A DNA stretch of 64,000 nt. Origin: Prevotella sp. Rep29 (GTDB lineage: Bacteria > Bacteroidota > Bacteroidia > Bacteroidales > Bacteroidaceae). The notes below the pieces were generated by a model. The model worked only from the letters and a program-made list of their open reading frames with translations, was not told the DNA's origin and did no database searches. Positions 8,611 to 17,854 of this stretch are shown here, piece by piece. Each line of letters begins with the position of its first letter. Position 1 is the stretch's first letter. The translations under genes were made by a program, and so were the position numbers. The DNA lies in contig NZ_CP047159.1 of NCBI RefSeq assembly GCF_019551475.1, positions 930,001 through 994,000 on the forward strand, read 5' to 3'.

Positions 8611-8657
8611 AAACGCATAATTCATGTTGTTAAAAATAAAATGATAATTCCTGAGAT

Positions 8658-9953
8658 ATGAATACAATTAATAAAGATATCAGAATTGCCGTAATTGGCT
8701 TGGGCTATGTTGGACTGCCACTTGCCCGACTGTTCTCAACGAAGTTTAAAACCATTGGCTATGACATGAATCAAGTTCGTGTAGATGGCCTGATGATGGG
8801 TCATGATGCAACTTTGGAGGTTAGTGACGAACTACTGCAGGATGCAATCAACAATCATGGATTCATCTGTACCACAGATCTGGAGAAAATACGTGATTGT
8901 AACTTTTATGTAGTAGCAGTGCCTACACCTGTTGATGAGAATAACCGTCCAGACCTGAAACCTTTGTGGGGAGCTTCAGAAACGGTGGGAAAGGTGATTT
9001 CTAAAGGTGACGTTGTTGTCTATGAATCAACAGTCTATCCAGGGGTGACAGAAGAGGAATGTCTGCCTGTCGTCGAGAAAGTTTCAGGCTTGAAGTTCAA
9101 TGAGGATTTCTTTGCAGGTTATTCACCTGAACGTATTAACCCTGGTGATAAAGAGCATACAGTTGAGAAAATATGTAAGGTAACATCTGGTTCTACACCA
9201 GAGATAGCCGATCTCGTAGATGATGTGTACAACACTGTGCTTATCAATGGTACTCATAAGGCGCCGAGTATCAAGGTTGCAGAAGCATCAAAGATCATCG
9301 AGAACTCTCAGCGCGATGTGAATATTGCATTCATGAATGAGTTGGCAAAAATCTTCAATGCCATGGGTATTGATACTCATGATGCCATTGAAGCGGCATC
9401 ATCAAAGTGGAACTTTATCAAGTTAAGTCCTGGACTTGTAGGAGGACATTGTATCAGTGTTGACCCATATTATCTCATACAGAAAGCACAAGTGTATGGT
9501 GTGCTCCCGCGTGTGATGTTTTCAGCGCGCAGGTTAAATGATGGTATGGGTGAATATGTTGCAAACCAGACTATCAAGTTGATGAATAAAAAAGGCGTGA
9601 TGGTAAAAGACGCTAAAATTCTTCTGCTTGGCATTACGTTTAAAGAAAATTGCCCAGATATTCGTAATACAAAGATTGTTGATATTTATTCTACTCTGAG
9701 GGAATATACGGACAATGTTACCATATTTGATCCATGGGCGCATGCAGCTGAGGTAAAGAAAGAATATGGAATAGATTTATTCGGTGGGACAATGGAAGAA
9801 CTGAAACGGCAATTTGATACCGTGATTCTTGGTGTTGCGCATAAACAATTTCTTGGGCAGAACGTTCGCGACTTCCTCAAAGATAGCAAAATCGGTGTGA
9901 TATACGATGTAAAAGGGGTGCTTGACAGGGAATATGTAGATGGGAGGCTGTAG
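8658..9953 (+). CDS. UDP-N-acetylhexosamine 6-dehydrogenase (TviB/WbpO-like)
   Basis: This 431-residue nucleotide-sugar dehydrogenase oxidises C6 of a UDP-sugar to a uronate using two NAD+. It shows the Rossmann start IAVIGLGYVGLPLA, the substrate region VPTPVDENNRPDL, STVYPGVTEE, and the catalytic Cys block GGHCISVDPYYL (usually GGHCIGVDPYYL). The subgroup resembles Vi-antigen TviB and WbpO, which act on UDP-GlcNAc or UDP-GalNAc, rather than UDP-glucose dehydrogenase. The polymer is therefore probably acidic. The gene is bracketed by an 88-bp direct repeat, so it looks like an inserted cassette. Confidence 0.88.
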   Translation: MNTINKDIRIAVIGLGYVGLPLARLFSTKFKTIGYDMNQVRVDGLMMGHDATLEVSDELLQDAINNHGFICTTDLEKIRDCNFYVVAVPTPVDENNRPDLKPLWGASETVGKVISKGDVVVYESTVYPGVTEEECLPVVEKVSGLKFNEDFFAGYSPERINPGDKEHTVEKICKVTSGSTPEIADLVDDVYNTVLINGTHKAPSIKVAEASKIIENSQRDVNIAFMNELAKIFNAMGIDTHDAIEAASSKWNFIKLSPGLVGGHCISVDPYYLIQKAQVYGVLPRVMFSARRLNDGMGEYVANQTIKLMNKKGVMVKDAKILLLGITFKENCPDIRNTKIVDIYSTLREYTDNVTIFDPWAHAAEVKKEYGIDLFGGTMEELKRQFDTVILGVAHKQFLGQNVRDFLKDSKIGVIYDVKGVLDREYVDGRL

Positions 9954-9979
9954 AAACAAGAGCAGGAGCAATGATTGTT

Positions 9980-10067
9980 GTTTGTTGACTGTTATGTACT
10001 TTCCCACGCTCAGAGCGTAATACTTGTTCGTGACAAGAAAATGTATCACAGCGGCTTCGCTTTGAGG
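9980..10067. repeat. 88-bp direct repeat, copy 2 (stray end of the fucosyltransferase-like gene)
   Basis: A near-identical copy of 8475-8562 that has no start codon of its own and runs in frame into the next acyltransferase (FALRTVKLNREETNVK, then the real start MGKQRIVYL). It is a remnant of a homologous 3' end left between the dehydrogenase and the acyltransferase. Confidence 0.85.
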
Positions 10068-10103
10068 ACTGTGAAGTTGAACAGGGAAGAAACAAATGTA
10101 AAG

Positions 10104-11105
10104 ATGGGAAAGCAAAGGATTGTTTATTTAGATGTCGTGAAATTGTTCACGATGTATTTGGTGATACTTGGTCATACTATTCAAATGATGAAAAATGGGT
10201 GGGGCGTTGATAAACATGTCTGGCCCATGATATATTCCTTTCATGTGCCGTTGTTCATGTTACTAAGTGGCTATTTTGCGAGCAGTAAATCTGGTGAAAC
10301 TCCTTTCCTGCCATTTGTTGCAAAAAAGGCAAAGCAACTTTTACTTCCTGCGGTTACGTGTACGCTGATTTGTTGTATATATCTATTTTTTACCAAAGAT
10401 CATCCAGACTATAGAGATGATATCGTAGGTAATTCGTGGTTTTTAAAAACATTGTTTGTTTACTATGTTATCTTCACTCTTTTGAAGCGTCTTCCTTTTG
10501 ATGACTGGACGTTGTGTGTCGTGTCGTGTGCGGCTTTGTTTGTCATTCCCGGCTGCTCAAGCTTGCAGGTAAATCTACTGTTCCCATATTTCTGGGGGGG
10601 GTATATGCTGAAAAAGTATAATGTCTTTGAGCAAGCAGATTCAACATGGAAGTTAGCTATGGTGTTCACCGTACTATTTGTGGTTTTGTATGGCTTACAG
10701 GTGTATTGGGAAATTCCTAACTACATAGAGATCAACTATACCTCTTTACAAACCAGTGGACATTTGATATTATACCGCTATATGGTGGGGTTCAGTGGGA
10801 GCATGGCAACCATCTTTATCATTGCTTCTGTTATTAAGTGTTGTGGGAATAATATATCAAATCACGACATTACCAAATATGGTCAATGGACACTTGGAAT
10901 ATATGTTTTACAGACGATTATTGTCGTGAACATCTTTCCTAACTTTTCCTGGTACGTGGAAAGTGAATTTGTCTTGGACGTTCTTATAGCCCCATGGCTT
11001 GCATTGGGATTCCTTGCAATATGTATATGTCTGATACATATTCTTTCCAAAAATAAGATATTAGATTTCTTTTTCTTTGGTGGAGGATATAATAAACTAA
11101 AATAA
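10104..11105 (+). CDS. acyltransferase 3 family membrane protein
   Basis: From the ATG at 10104 this is a 333-residue, about ten-helix protein with the family start RIVYLDVVKLFTMYLVILGH (conserved Asp and His) and PLFMLLSGYF. The open frame extends upstream only through the duplicated fucosyltransferase-like fragment, so the start at MGKQRIVYL is preferred. It is expected to acylate a sugar of the polysaccharide at the membrane. It is one of five such proteins in the window. Confidence 0.83.
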   Translation: MGKQRIVYLDVVKLFTMYLVILGHTIQMMKNGWGVDKHVWPMIYSFHVPLFMLLSGYFASSKSGETPFLPFVAKKAKQLLLPAVTCTLICCIYLFFTKDHPDYRDDIVGNSWFLKTLFVYYVIFTLLKRLPFDDWTLCVVSCAALFVIPGCSSLQVNLLFPYFWGGYMLKKYNVFEQADSTWKLAMVFTVLFVVLYGLQVYWEIPNYIEINYTSLQTSGHLILYRYMVGFSGSMATIFIIASVIKCCGNNISNHDITKYGQWTLGIYVLQTIIVVNIFPNFSWYVESEFVLDVLIAPWLALGFLAICICLIHILSKNKILDFFFFGGGYNKLK

Positions 11106-11107
11106 AA

Positions 11108-11200
11108 ATGTTTCTCTCTTTCATCATTCCCATTTACAAACGTACGGGATACTCCGGGTATATTTTTGATAATTTCGAAAGTGAGAATTATTATTTATGA
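11108..11200 (+). pseudogene. truncated GT2 start fused to foreign sequence (cassette scar)
   Basis: The first 32 bases (11108-11139) are identical to the first 32 bases of the GT2 gene at 12291 and encode MFLSFIIPIY. After that the sequence is unrelated (KRTGYSGYIF then FDNFESENYYL... to a stop), and its TGA overlaps the next ATG as ATGA. The unrelated half may be the true C-terminal end of whatever gene preceded the acyltransferase in its source. The 30-codon product is unlikely to be functional. Confidence 0.7.
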
Positions 11201-12285
11201 AGGAGCGACTTCTCTACATAGATAACATAAAAGGATTTGCATTACTGATAATCTGCCTATCTCATTTGATGCAAGCTGTTCCTCCGTTGCATGGGAGAAC
11301 AACTATAGAGCTGCTGATGAATTTAACGGTTCCTCTGTTCTTTTTTATATCGGGAATTTTATACAACCCTACTAAATTTACAACAATAAAGGGATATATA
11401 AATAAAAAAACAAAATCATTATTAGTTCCATATTTATTCTTATCGTTATTATTTATTATCCTGTGCCCATATATTTATGTTCCTGATTACCTTGTCAATC
11501 AATTGAATTATCCTCGATATGGATTCTTGAACATGTATTTTCCCACCCATGTTGTAGCTTTAATCGAATGGTTGGTTGGGGATATAATTTGTGTTTTAAT
11601 AGGACTCGGTAGCAGAAGTTCGATGCCTTTATGGTTCGTTTTTATCTTATACCTCGTCAGTATTACGTTTAGCGTTATATATAAAACGATGCAAAAATGG
11701 GTTCTACTAATAGGATTTTTTTCTATGCTCATGGCCTTATTTCTTCCAAACAACACAATTTTATTATATCTGCATATTAAGCCGTTCTTTATGGCTTTCG
11801 CCTTTTATACTTTAGGGTTTTTCTATAATAAACACATTCATCATTTATCATATAAAATTAAAACTCTCGGTTTGATTATTTCTTGCTGTTTGTATTTTGC
11901 AATCGATCTTGGAAATGCTAATGGCTTTGTTAACGGGAATTTTGGAAATTCTCCTCTCCTGTTTGTGTTGAATGTTTGTTCAGGCATCTATATATTACTC
12001 TTCTTTTTTGAGATATTGGAAAGAGTTAAATTTTGTAATTTGAATTATTTAATGTTGCCTTTTCAATATATCAGCCGAAACGGTTTACCAATAATCGCTG
12101 TTCATTTCTGGGCGATGCTTGTTTATAATGTTTTTTTTAGAAATCTGTTCCCTGCAAATATGCAATTTTTAATGATGTGCTTGTTTGTTGGAATTATAGT
12201 GATTGTGTCTGTTCCGCTATTAAATAGATATATTTCTATAATGCAAGTCAAAACAAGTAAACGCTTTTCGCTTAACGCAAAATAA
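11197..12285 (+). CDS. acyltransferase 3 family membrane protein
   Basis: This 362-residue protein opens with LLYIDNIKGFALLIICLSH (conserved Asp and His) followed by NLTVPLFFFISGILY, standard acyltransferase 3 signatures, and predicts about ten helices. It overlaps the 30-codon scar upstream by ATGA and ends six bases before the next GT2 gene. It is strongly AT-rich, and a 32-bp direct repeat (11108-11139 and 12291-12322) brackets it, so acquisition as a cassette is likely. Probable O-acyltransferase, substrate unknown. Confidence 0.85.
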   Translation: MKERLLYIDNIKGFALLIICLSHLMQAVPPLHGRTTIELLMNLTVPLFFFISGILYNPTKFTTIKGYINKKTKSLLVPYLFLSLLFIILCPYIYVPDYLVNQLNYPRYGFLNMYFPTHVVALIEWLVGDIICVLIGLGSRSSMPLWFVFILYLVSITFSVIYKTMQKWVLLIGFFSMLMALFLPNNTILLYLHIKPFFMAFAFYTLGFFYNKHIHHLSYKIKTLGLIISCCLYFAIDLGNANGFVNGNFGNSPLLFVLNVCSGIYILLFFFEILERVKFCNLNYLMLPFQYISRNGLPIIAVHFWAMLVYNVFFRNLFPANMQFLMMCLFVGIIVIVSVPLLNRYISIMQVKTSKRFSLNAK

Positions 12286-12290
12286 CATTC

Positions 12291-13277
12291 ATGTTTCTCT
12301 CTTTCATCATTCCCATTTACAACTGCGAGACTTATGTGGCATCGTGTCTTGATGGTATTATCAGCGCGGGGTTAGCCACCGATGAGTTTGAGGTAGTTCT
12401 TATCGACGATGGCTCAACTGATGGCAGCGCGAGGATATGCAAAGAATACGAAAGACAACATTCTAACATACGATATATCTTTCAAAAGAATCAGGGACCT
12501 GCAACAGCACGTAATAAGGGGTTGGAAATTGCAAAGGGAGATTATGTCTGGTTTGTGGATGCTGATGATAGCATCGAGCCTAAAATAGTTTCGGTTCTGA
12601 AAAATTTGATTGTTGCAGACCCATTGATAGATATGGTTTCTTTTAGCTATATTTCCCAATATCCAGACCATAAAGAACAGCATGAGCAAGTCGCATCATC
12701 TTATGTGTGTTCGGGATTGGAGTATCTATATCAACAAAAAGATGGTTCTTATTTATGGAATCATATCTATAAAAGAACGTCCATAGGAGAAACCCGTTTC
12801 TTGGATGGCGTAAGTCATATCGAAGATACTTGTTTTAATGTGCAGACAATGATGCGATTTGCACGTGTGGCGGTCGTACCGGATGTGGGGTATTATTATA
12901 ATCGATGTAATTTGCAGTCGATTTCGCAAAATCGTCAACTCAGAGACCGGGTTAAAGCGAATGCGGACTCGTTCTTAGTTTATCAAACTTTGCAGAAAGA
13001 AATGGAATGTGCAGCATTGGAGCAAAGAAAATATCTCGAAAAGGAACTTAACTTTTCCATCAATGCTCATCTATACACGATAATGCGGTTTGACAACGTG
13101 AGAACTCTTAAAAGATATGTTAACGATTATCAGAGAATGGGATTATATCCACTGAAACCAACGGGAAATGCGAAAAGTGATTTATTCCTTTGGTTGTCTA
13201 ATCGGAAGTCTCTGATGTTTTTGATAATGAGAGTTGGTATATCCGTTAAAAACAAAAGGAAAAAGTATAAAGTGTAA
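12291..13277 (+). CDS. glycosyltransferase family 2
   Basis: This 328-residue GT2 enzyme has LSFIIPIYNCETYVASCL, LIDDGSTDGSARIC and the metal-binding FVDADDSIEP. The middle (HIYKRTSI...FLDGVSHIEDTCFNV) matches the acceptor-side block found in capsule GT2 enzymes, where the ED pair includes the likely catalytic base. It probably adds one sugar to the lipid-linked repeat unit. The first 32 bases exist in a second copy 1.2 kb upstream. Confidence 0.88.
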   Translation: MFLSFIIPIYNCETYVASCLDGIISAGLATDEFEVVLIDDGSTDGSARICKEYERQHSNIRYIFQKNQGPATARNKGLEIAKGDYVWFVDADDSIEPKIVSVLKNLIVADPLIDMVSFSYISQYPDHKEQHEQVASSYVCSGLEYLYQQKDGSYLWNHIYKRTSIGETRFLDGVSHIEDTCFNVQTMMRFARVAVVPDVGYYYNRCNLQSISQNRQLRDRVKANADSFLVYQTLQKEMECAALEQRKYLEKELNFSINAHLYTIMRFDNVRTLKRYVNDYQRMGLYPLKPTGNAKSDLFLWLSNRKSLMFLIMRVGISVKNKRKKYKV

Positions 13278-13293
13278 AAAAGAAAATTTTAAT

Positions 13294-14439
13294 ATGATTT
13301 ATTATTTAATATTGGCAGTAGTTCTTGGTTGTGCTGTCGGCATCAAATCGAAAGAGCAATCAGAACGGAAAGGACTCTTGGCTTTAGTCGTTGCGTTTAT
13401 TGCAATTGTTTGTGGTCTGCGCGATATGCTTGGTGGATATGATAATTATATCTACGGAGAGATATTTGACGCAACGGCCCGAGATCTTCGTAACGGAGTG
13501 GATTTTTTTGCGACGGCAGCCATGACTTGGGAACATAGCGAACGGGGATATGCTGTATATACGGTGCTTATGGCATATCTCACGTCTAATCGTTATATTT
13601 ATCTTTTGATTACAGCATTGTTGTTTTACAGCGTGCTATATGTGTATTTACGCAAGTTTTCACGCTACCCTTTTATTGCCTTGTTCTTCTTCCTCTGTTT
13701 ATATTATTTTTTTACGTGGGTGTATATCAGACAGATTCTGGCGGTGTTGATTGTGACGGCTGCGATTCCCTATGCCGTTAAGAGGAAACCCATCCCGTTT
13801 TTTGCCATTGTAGCGGGAGGAGTGCTGTTTCATAGTAGTGCGATTATGTTTGCACCTGTTTATTTCGTGGCAAATGTCAAGTTTAGGAAAGATCAACTGA
13901 TTCCCATTTTCTTTTTTGCATTTGTCTTGGGATTGACTCCTGTTGCATCATGGTTGGTTGGAACCTTTGGTACGCCAATCAATGAAGGAAAAGCTGGAGA
14001 AACAATGGAATATGTTGGGAGTACTCGTTTGGATTATATTATGGAGGCGTTGTTTTTCATTATAATCATATATAGCAGATATACCAAACTCCAATTAAAT
14101 AAAACGACTTTGTGTCTGATGAATATCGTATTTTTGTTTGCTTTGACGTTGTTGATGTTCAGTCGTTTCATGAACGGAGGAAGGTTGACGTGGTGTTATA
14201 TCATAGCTGCGTCATGTATGATGCCTGAAGTGCTTATCCAAGCAGGAAAAGATGTGTGGATAAAATGGGTGTCGTATGTGATAATGATATTCTTGTATTT
14301 ACGAATTTTATCTGCTTGGGGGTATCAGTTATCTCCATATAAAACATTTTTGACAAATGGAGTGCGTGCATATGATCCAATCTGGGAACAGTATGAGTAT
14401 GATCTTCGTTATGCAGAGGATAAGTTGTACAAATGGTAA
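13294..14439 (+). CDS. EpsG-like polysaccharide polymerase (Wzy role)
   Basis: From the ATG at 13294 this is a 381-residue protein with about ten to twelve membrane helices and the EpsG-family signature CGLRDMLGGYDNYIY near residue 46. EpsG proteins are polymerase-like integral membrane proteins of exopolysaccharide loci, so this is the best candidate in the window for joining repeat units on the periplasmic side. The frame extends upstream into the preceding gene, but the hydrophobic start MIYYLILAVVLGCAVG fits a first helix. Its stop overlaps the next gene's start. Confidence 0.78.
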   Translation: MIYYLILAVVLGCAVGIKSKEQSERKGLLALVVAFIAIVCGLRDMLGGYDNYIYGEIFDATARDLRNGVDFFATAAMTWEHSERGYAVYTVLMAYLTSNRYIYLLITALLFYSVLYVYLRKFSRYPFIALFFFLCLYYFFTWVYIRQILAVLIVTAAIPYAVKRKPIPFFAIVAGGVLFHSSAIMFAPVYFVANVKFRKDQLIPIFFFAFVLGLTPVASWLVGTFGTPINEGKAGETMEYVGSTRLDYIMEALFFIIIIYSRYTKLQLNKTTLCLMNIVFLFALTLLMFSRFMNGGRLTWCYIIAASCMMPEVLIQAGKDVWIKWVSYVIMIFLYLRILSAWGYQLSPYKTFLTNGVRAYDPIWEQYEYDLRYAEDKLYKW

Positions 14440-15290
14440 CAGTTTTTACACCGACATATAATCGTGCTGCATATCTATTAAAGGTTTTTGAGAGTTTACT
14501 TCAACAGACTTTCAAGGATTTTGAGTGGGTCATTGTGGATGATGGAAGCATTGATGACACTTCCGTCATAATTGATAATTTACAACTCACAAATGATAAA
14601 TTCTTTCCTATCCGATATTTTTATCAAGAGAATGGCGGAAAACATCGGGCAATCAATCGCGGAGTAAAAGAAGCAAAAGGAGAATTGTTCCTCATATTAG
14701 ATAGTGATGACATGCTCCCTCCTAACTCGTTAGAGCGGATAGATTTTTATTATCAGCAGATCAAGGATAACAATTCTTTTGGGGGCGTTTGTGGCTATAT
14801 GGCACACCATGATGGCACGGTTATAGGAAAAGGCTGCGATATAGACGTGTTGGATACCAGTTCTATTGATCTGAGGTACAAATATCATGTAGAGGGTGAT
14901 ATGTTGGAGGTGTTCCGCACTTCTGTGCTAAAAGAAATACCTTTTCCAGAAATTTCGAAAGAGAAATTTGTACCAGAGGCTTTGGTATGGAACCGTATAG
15001 CAAGGAAATATAAATTGCGGGTGTTTCATGAGGTGGTCTATTTTCGTGATTATTTAGAGGGGGGATTGACAGATAAGATTGTAAAAATACGTATGAATAG
15101 TCCCATTGCATCAATGATGACGTATGCGGAGATGACCGAATTTAATATCCCGTTTTTTGCTAAAGTGAAGGCTGCAATTAACTATTGGCGTTTCCGTTTT
15201 TGTTCGGATGCAAACGAAAAACCACAGATTGAGTGGTGGTGGTTGTGGACGGCACCATTGGGATGGATGATGCATTTGAGAGATAAATGA
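14433..15290 (+). CDS. glycosyltransferase family 2
   Basis: This 285-residue GT2 enzyme has VTVFTPTYNRAAYLLKVF, VIVDDGSIDDT and ILDSDDMLPP. It starts inside the last codons of the EpsG-like gene (ATGGTAA), which implies translational coupling. GGKHRAINRGVKEA places it in a subgroup frequent in Bacteroidetes capsule loci. Sugar specificity is unknown. Confidence 0.87.
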   Translation: MVTVFTPTYNRAAYLLKVFESLLQQTFKDFEWVIVDDGSIDDTSVIIDNLQLTNDKFFPIRYFYQENGGKHRAINRGVKEAKGELFLILDSDDMLPPNSLERIDFYYQQIKDNNSFGGVCGYMAHHDGTVIGKGCDIDVLDTSSIDLRYKYHVEGDMLEVFRTSVLKEIPFPEISKEKFVPEALVWNRIARKYKLRVFHEVVYFRDYLEGGLTDKIVKIRMNSPIASMMTYAEMTEFNIPFFAKVKAAINYWRFRFCSDANEKPQIEWWWLWTAPLGWMMHLRDK

Positions 15291-15309
15291 GTGAATATGA
15301 GTTGTGCGT

Positions 15310-15402
15310 ATGAACACGAATAGTGTTAATTATACAAAAAACACTATAGTTCTGATATATTCATGTAAATTTGGACAATTCATAGTTAATATATTGCACT
15401 AA
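15310..15402 (+). CDS. 30-codon ORF between two glycosyltransferases, possible scar
   Basis: An ATG at 15310 opens a 30-residue frame (MNTNSVNYTKNTIVLIYS then CKFGQFIVNILH) whose stop lies one base before the TTG start of the next gene. It is not a recognised family. NTIVLIYSCKFG could be the first strand of a lost sugar-transferase gene, which would make this another remnant like those at 3337 and 11108, but the resemblance is slight. Confidence 0.25.
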   Translation: MNTNSVNYTKNTIVLIYSCKFGQFIVNILH

Positions 15403-15403
15403 A

Positions 15404-16477
15404 TTGAAAATTCTCCATATAATAACATCCTTACATACAGGTGGCGCGGAGGTGTTGGTCACCAATATGTTACCCCGGTTCCAGGAACTTGGGCATGAAG
15501 TTGGATTGGTTATTTTCAACGGAGAAAGAACTTTGCTGTTGAAGCGTTTAAAGAGCGATTGTCCAAGATGCCAAGTATATAGCCTCGGCACATCATATTA
15601 TAATCCTTGGTACATTATAAAACTTATTGGGATAATGCGCCAGTACGACGTGGTGCATACTCATAACTCTTCTCCGCAGTTATATGCTGTTATTGCAAAC
15701 TTGTTTTGCAAGAAAAAAATGGTGACGACGGAGCATAGTACGAATAACCGAAAACGCGAGAAAGGTGGAATACTCCGGCTCATAGATAAGTGGATGTATA
15801 GACATTATGACTATACGGTATGTATATCAAAAATAGCTGAGGAAACGCTGAGGAAATATCTGTATAACGGAAGGGCAAAGATTATAACCATCAATAATGG
15901 GGTAGATGTAGAGAAGATACATCATGCGGAGCCGATTGCAGAGATGAAGTCTTTAAAATTTGTGACTGTGATGGTAGCAGGGTTTCGAGAAGCTAAGGAT
16001 CAAGATACCCTTATAAAAGCAATGGCAAAATTACCTCAAGAGAAATATGAGTTGTGGTTGGTAGGAGATGGAGCACGGAAAAATGATTTAGAGACTCTTG
16101 TTTCAGATCTAGGATGTTGTGGTCAAGTAAAATTTTTAGGGATAAGGTCTGATGTCCCCAATATCTTAAAAACGGCAGATGTCGTGGTGATGTCATCACA
16201 TTGGGAAGGTCTGTCGCTTTCCAATATAGAAGGTCTGTCAGCAGGAAAGCCTTTTATTGCTAGTGATGTGAATGGGCTTCGAGAGGTGACGGATGGATAT
16301 GGTATTCTTTTCCCCCATGGAAATTCGGAAAAATTAGCTGAGGTTATCAAGGATTTGTCGGAAGATAAAGCGTATTATGAGAATGTTGCCACCCGTTGTT
16401 ATGAGCGGGCGAAGCAGTTCGATATCTCAGAAACAGTGAAGAGGTATAATAAATTATACGAACAGTGTTCTCATTAA
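15404..16477 (+). CDS. glycosyltransferase family 4 (GT-B), TTG start
   Basis: This 357-residue retaining GT4 enzyme has the classical start KILHIITSLHTGGAEVLV, where GGAE contacts the acceptor, a middle VMVAGFREAKDQDTLIKAM, and the donor-binding EX7E motif in WEGLSLSNIEGLSAGKP. No ATG lies upstream in frame after the last stop, so translation most likely starts at the TTG at 15404, which places the first strand exactly where the family expects it. It presumably transfers a sugar from a UDP or GDP donor onto the lipid carrier intermediate. Confidence 0.87.
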   Translation: MKILHIITSLHTGGAEVLVTNMLPRFQELGHEVGLVIFNGERTLLLKRLKSDCPRCQVYSLGTSYYNPWYIIKLIGIMRQYDVVHTHNSSPQLYAVIANLFCKKKMVTTEHSTNNRKREKGGILRLIDKWMYRHYDYTVCISKIAEETLRKYLYNGRAKIITINNGVDVEKIHHAEPIAEMKSLKFVTVMVAGFREAKDQDTLIKAMAKLPQEKYELWLVGDGARKNDLETLVSDLGCCGQVKFLGIRSDVPNILKTADVVVMSSHWEGLSLSNIEGLSAGKPFIASDVNGLREVTDGYGILFPHGNSEKLAEVIKDLSEDKAYYENVATRCYERAKQFDISETVKRYNKLYEQCSH

Positions 16478-16586
16478 TATTTTTATTAGTAAATTTCAAC
16501 ACAGAGGATATATTAAATTTCATAAGAAGGATTATAATATGAGAACACAACAAAAATCTGTGTAATCTGTGCGAGATAATTAGAAT

Positions 16587-17789
16587 ATGAAAAAAAAGAT
16601 AATCCGAGCTTGTACGGTGTCCATGTCTGTGGGATTTGTCAAGGGCATGCTACCAGACTTGACAAAGAAATATGAGGTGGTGTTGCTATCTTCTCCAGGC
16701 TCTGAGATGAAGGATGCAAAGGAGAAGTTTGGGGTGAGGACCATCGAGGTGGCTATGGAGCGACACATCTCTTTGGTTAAAGACCTTGTGGCGCTTTTCA
16801 AATTGATAAGAATATTTAAGCGAGAAAAACCTGATATGGTACACTCCATGACTCCGAAGGCAGGATTGTTATGTATGGTGGCTGCATGGATGACACGGGT
16901 GCCAGTTCGCATACATACTTTTACCGGATTGGTATGGCCAACTGCAAAAGGACTGCAAAGGTGGATTCTGAAGATGACGGATAGAATCACCTGTTTTTGT
17001 GCTACGCATGTGATTCCTGAAGGGCAAGGAGTATTGAATGACTTAAAAGCTGGAGGAATCACCAACAAAGAGATGAAAGTCTTGGGCTATGGAAATGTTA
17101 AGGGCCTTGATATGGCTCGTTTCTCACATCGACCGGAAATCATGGAAAAGGCAAAGACCATTCGCAAGGATGATGTTTTCACTTTTCTTTTTGTGGGGCG
17201 GATTGTAAAAGATAAAGGAATCAATGAGTTGGTTGAAGCTTATATCCGTTTGAAAGATAAATATCGTAATGTAAGGCTTATATTGGTTGGTTCCTTTGAG
17301 GAAAGTTTAGACCCGATATCACCTACAGCGAAAGAGCTGATAGAAAAAACTCCAGATATTATTGTTGCGGGGGAGCAATCAGGAGATGATCTTATTGCTT
17401 ATTATGCTGCTGCTGATTGTTTCGTATTCCCCAGTTATCGGGAAGGATTTCCAAATACGGTGATAGAGGCAGGTGCCATGGAGTTGCCGTGTATCGTGAC
17501 AGATATCAATGGAAGTAGAGAGATCATAACAGGAGTCCCCCACCAACTCTCTTCCGTAGATGGAGATAATGAAGTTATGAACGCTCCCGTTTCTGTTAGC
17601 GTTAAACAAAATGGAATAATCATCCCATCAAAGGATGTAGAAGCGCTGTATGAGGCGATGATGCGAATGGTGGTAGATAAGGAAATGCGAGAGGGAATGG
17701 TAAAGAACGCCCGTCCGATGATTGAAAGTCGATTCGAACAGGGATTCGTCCGCAAGTGTCTGTATGAGTTTTATGAGGAGATTGTTTAG
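16587..17789 (+). CDS. glycosyltransferase family 4 (PglA-like)
   Basis: This 400-residue GT4 enzyme has SMSVGFVKGMLPDL at the N-terminus, THTF-type acceptor region HTFTGLVWP, FLFVGRIVKDKGINELVEAY and the EX7E motif REGFPNTVIEAG. The subgroup commonly sits beside a small phosphoglycosyl transferase and a GNAT protein, as here, and often adds the second sugar to the lipid-linked initiator, like Campylobacter PglA. That role is inferred from context. A 15-base direct repeat (TTTTTATTAGTAAAT) lies on each side, at 16480 and 17817. Confidence 0.87.
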   Translation: MKKKIIRACTVSMSVGFVKGMLPDLTKKYEVVLLSSPGSEMKDAKEKFGVRTIEVAMERHISLVKDLVALFKLIRIFKREKPDMVHSMTPKAGLLCMVAAWMTRVPVRIHTFTGLVWPTAKGLQRWILKMTDRITCFCATHVIPEGQGVLNDLKAGGITNKEMKVLGYGNVKGLDMARFSHRPEIMEKAKTIRKDDVFTFLFVGRIVKDKGINELVEAYIRLKDKYRNVRLILVGSFEESLDPISPTAKELIEKTPDIIVAGEQSGDDLIAYYAAADCFVFPSYREGFPNTVIEAGAMELPCIVTDINGSREIITGVPHQLSSVDGDNEVMNAPVSVSVKQNGIIIPSKDVEALYEAMMRMVVDKEMREGMVKNARPMIESRFEQGFVRKCLYEFYEEIV

Positions 17790-17854
17790 AAGCAAAATAG
17801 AGTGCGGGTAAAGTGCTTTTTATTAGTAAATAAGAAAGCGGTGTAGCCAAAATT

